64,000 nucleotides of DNA, taken from Chitinophaga terrae (ex Kim and Jung 2007) (lineage in GTDB: Bacteria > Bacteroidota > Bacteroidia > Chitinophagales > Chitinophagaceae). The first letter of the stretch is position 1. Each line of letters starts with the position of its first letter. Below the pieces are notes generated by a model. The model did no database searches, was not told the DNA's origin, and saw only the letters and a list, made by a program, of their open reading frames with translations. Positions 63,883 to 64,000 of the stretch are shown in pieces. Location: assembly GCF_900107795.1 (NCBI RefSeq), contig NZ_FNRL01000024.1, positions 1 through 64,000 of the forward strand. Direction: 5' to 3'. Made by a program: the position numbers and the translations under genes.

Positions 63883-64000
63883 TCAGGCGCTGAAAACTTC
63901 ATTCGTAAAATGCCCAAAGCTCCTGCTCCCGTTAATATCCAGCCTGTTTGCCTGGTAGTATTCGTTCAGCATGTTTTGCCGGATCGCCACCCCGGCATCT
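63883..64000 (-). CDS. 3' end of an unidentified gene
   Basis: On the minus strand one frame is open from the window edge to a TGA at 63883-63885, giving 38 codons: DAGVAIRQNMLNEYYQANRL, then DINGSRSFGHFTNEVFSA. The other two frames have stops. No domain can be identified from so short a tail. Convergence on the cupin gene across a terminator supports a real gene. Confidence 0.6.
   Translation of the reverse strand, partial: DAGVAIRQNMLNEYYQANRLDINGSRSFGHFTNEVFSA

Overview
The window looks like a chromosomal segment from a member of the Bacteroidota, most probably the Chitinophagaceae (Chitinophaga-like). The signs are a SusC/SusD pair, many starts without a Shine-Dalgarno sequence, several exact TAnnTTTG -7 promoter elements, DUF1080 proteins, the neighbourhood pheT - coiled-coil gene - zapA - rny, and many small secreted proteins or lipoproteins. 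The genus is inferred from gene content, not from a marker gene.

Layout. 1-318: 5' ribozyme part of a group IIC intron on the minus strand, sitting 2 nt past the T-run of the dnaB terminator. 374-7312: housekeeping block with dnaB (minus) diverging from pheT, a coiled-coil gene, zapA and rny (plus). The dnaB/pheT gap holds five DnaA-box-like 9-mers and is a candidate oriC. 7425-13907: two DUF1080 genes, an SDR, a DUF6265 protein, scpB with a very long acidic tail, a lone atpG and a DJ-1/PfpI protein. 14041-18833: a DUF885 lipoprotein, a YjbR-like protein, a TauE/SafE permease and a Gfo/Idh/MocA oxidoreductase. A near-identical 23-bp LacI-type operator lies upstream of both the double-DUF1080 gene and the Gfo/Idh gene, suggesting one 3-keto-sugar regulon. 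19064-22126: a large UPF1-like SF1 helicase.

22260-32379: all six ebo genes (eboA-F), split into eboABC and eboDEF by a TPR histidine kinase and LuxR-type response regulator on the opposite strand. A long inverted repeat fills the junction between the response regulator and eboC. A related element lies between susD and a c-heme/FG-GAP lipoprotein gene. 32531-32645 is a possible small RNA. 34539-39566 is the SusC/SusD pair, followed upstream by about 1 kb without genes.

40589-56253: accessory and stress genes. These are TMEM220-like, GH78-like rhamnosidase, DinB, SDR, a MarR-DoxX-YceI unit with two matching MarR-type palindromes, a DEAD-box helicase, a second YceI, DUF4184, a small exported protein, a SAM hydrolase-like protein with a signal peptide, two acyltransferase-3 paralogues plus the remnant of a third, an esterase, a PepSY-like protein and a PI-PLC-like lipoprotein. 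56329-62049: a complete seven-subunit Mrp Na+/H+ antiporter operon (mnhA-G). 62194-64000: a small membrane protein, a Crp/Fnr regulator, a cupin with two palindromes in front of it, and the 3' end of an unidentified minus-strand gene.

No rRNA, tRNA, CRISPR array or insertion-sequence transposase was seen. Functional calls come from motif and family recognition by eye; no database search was run.
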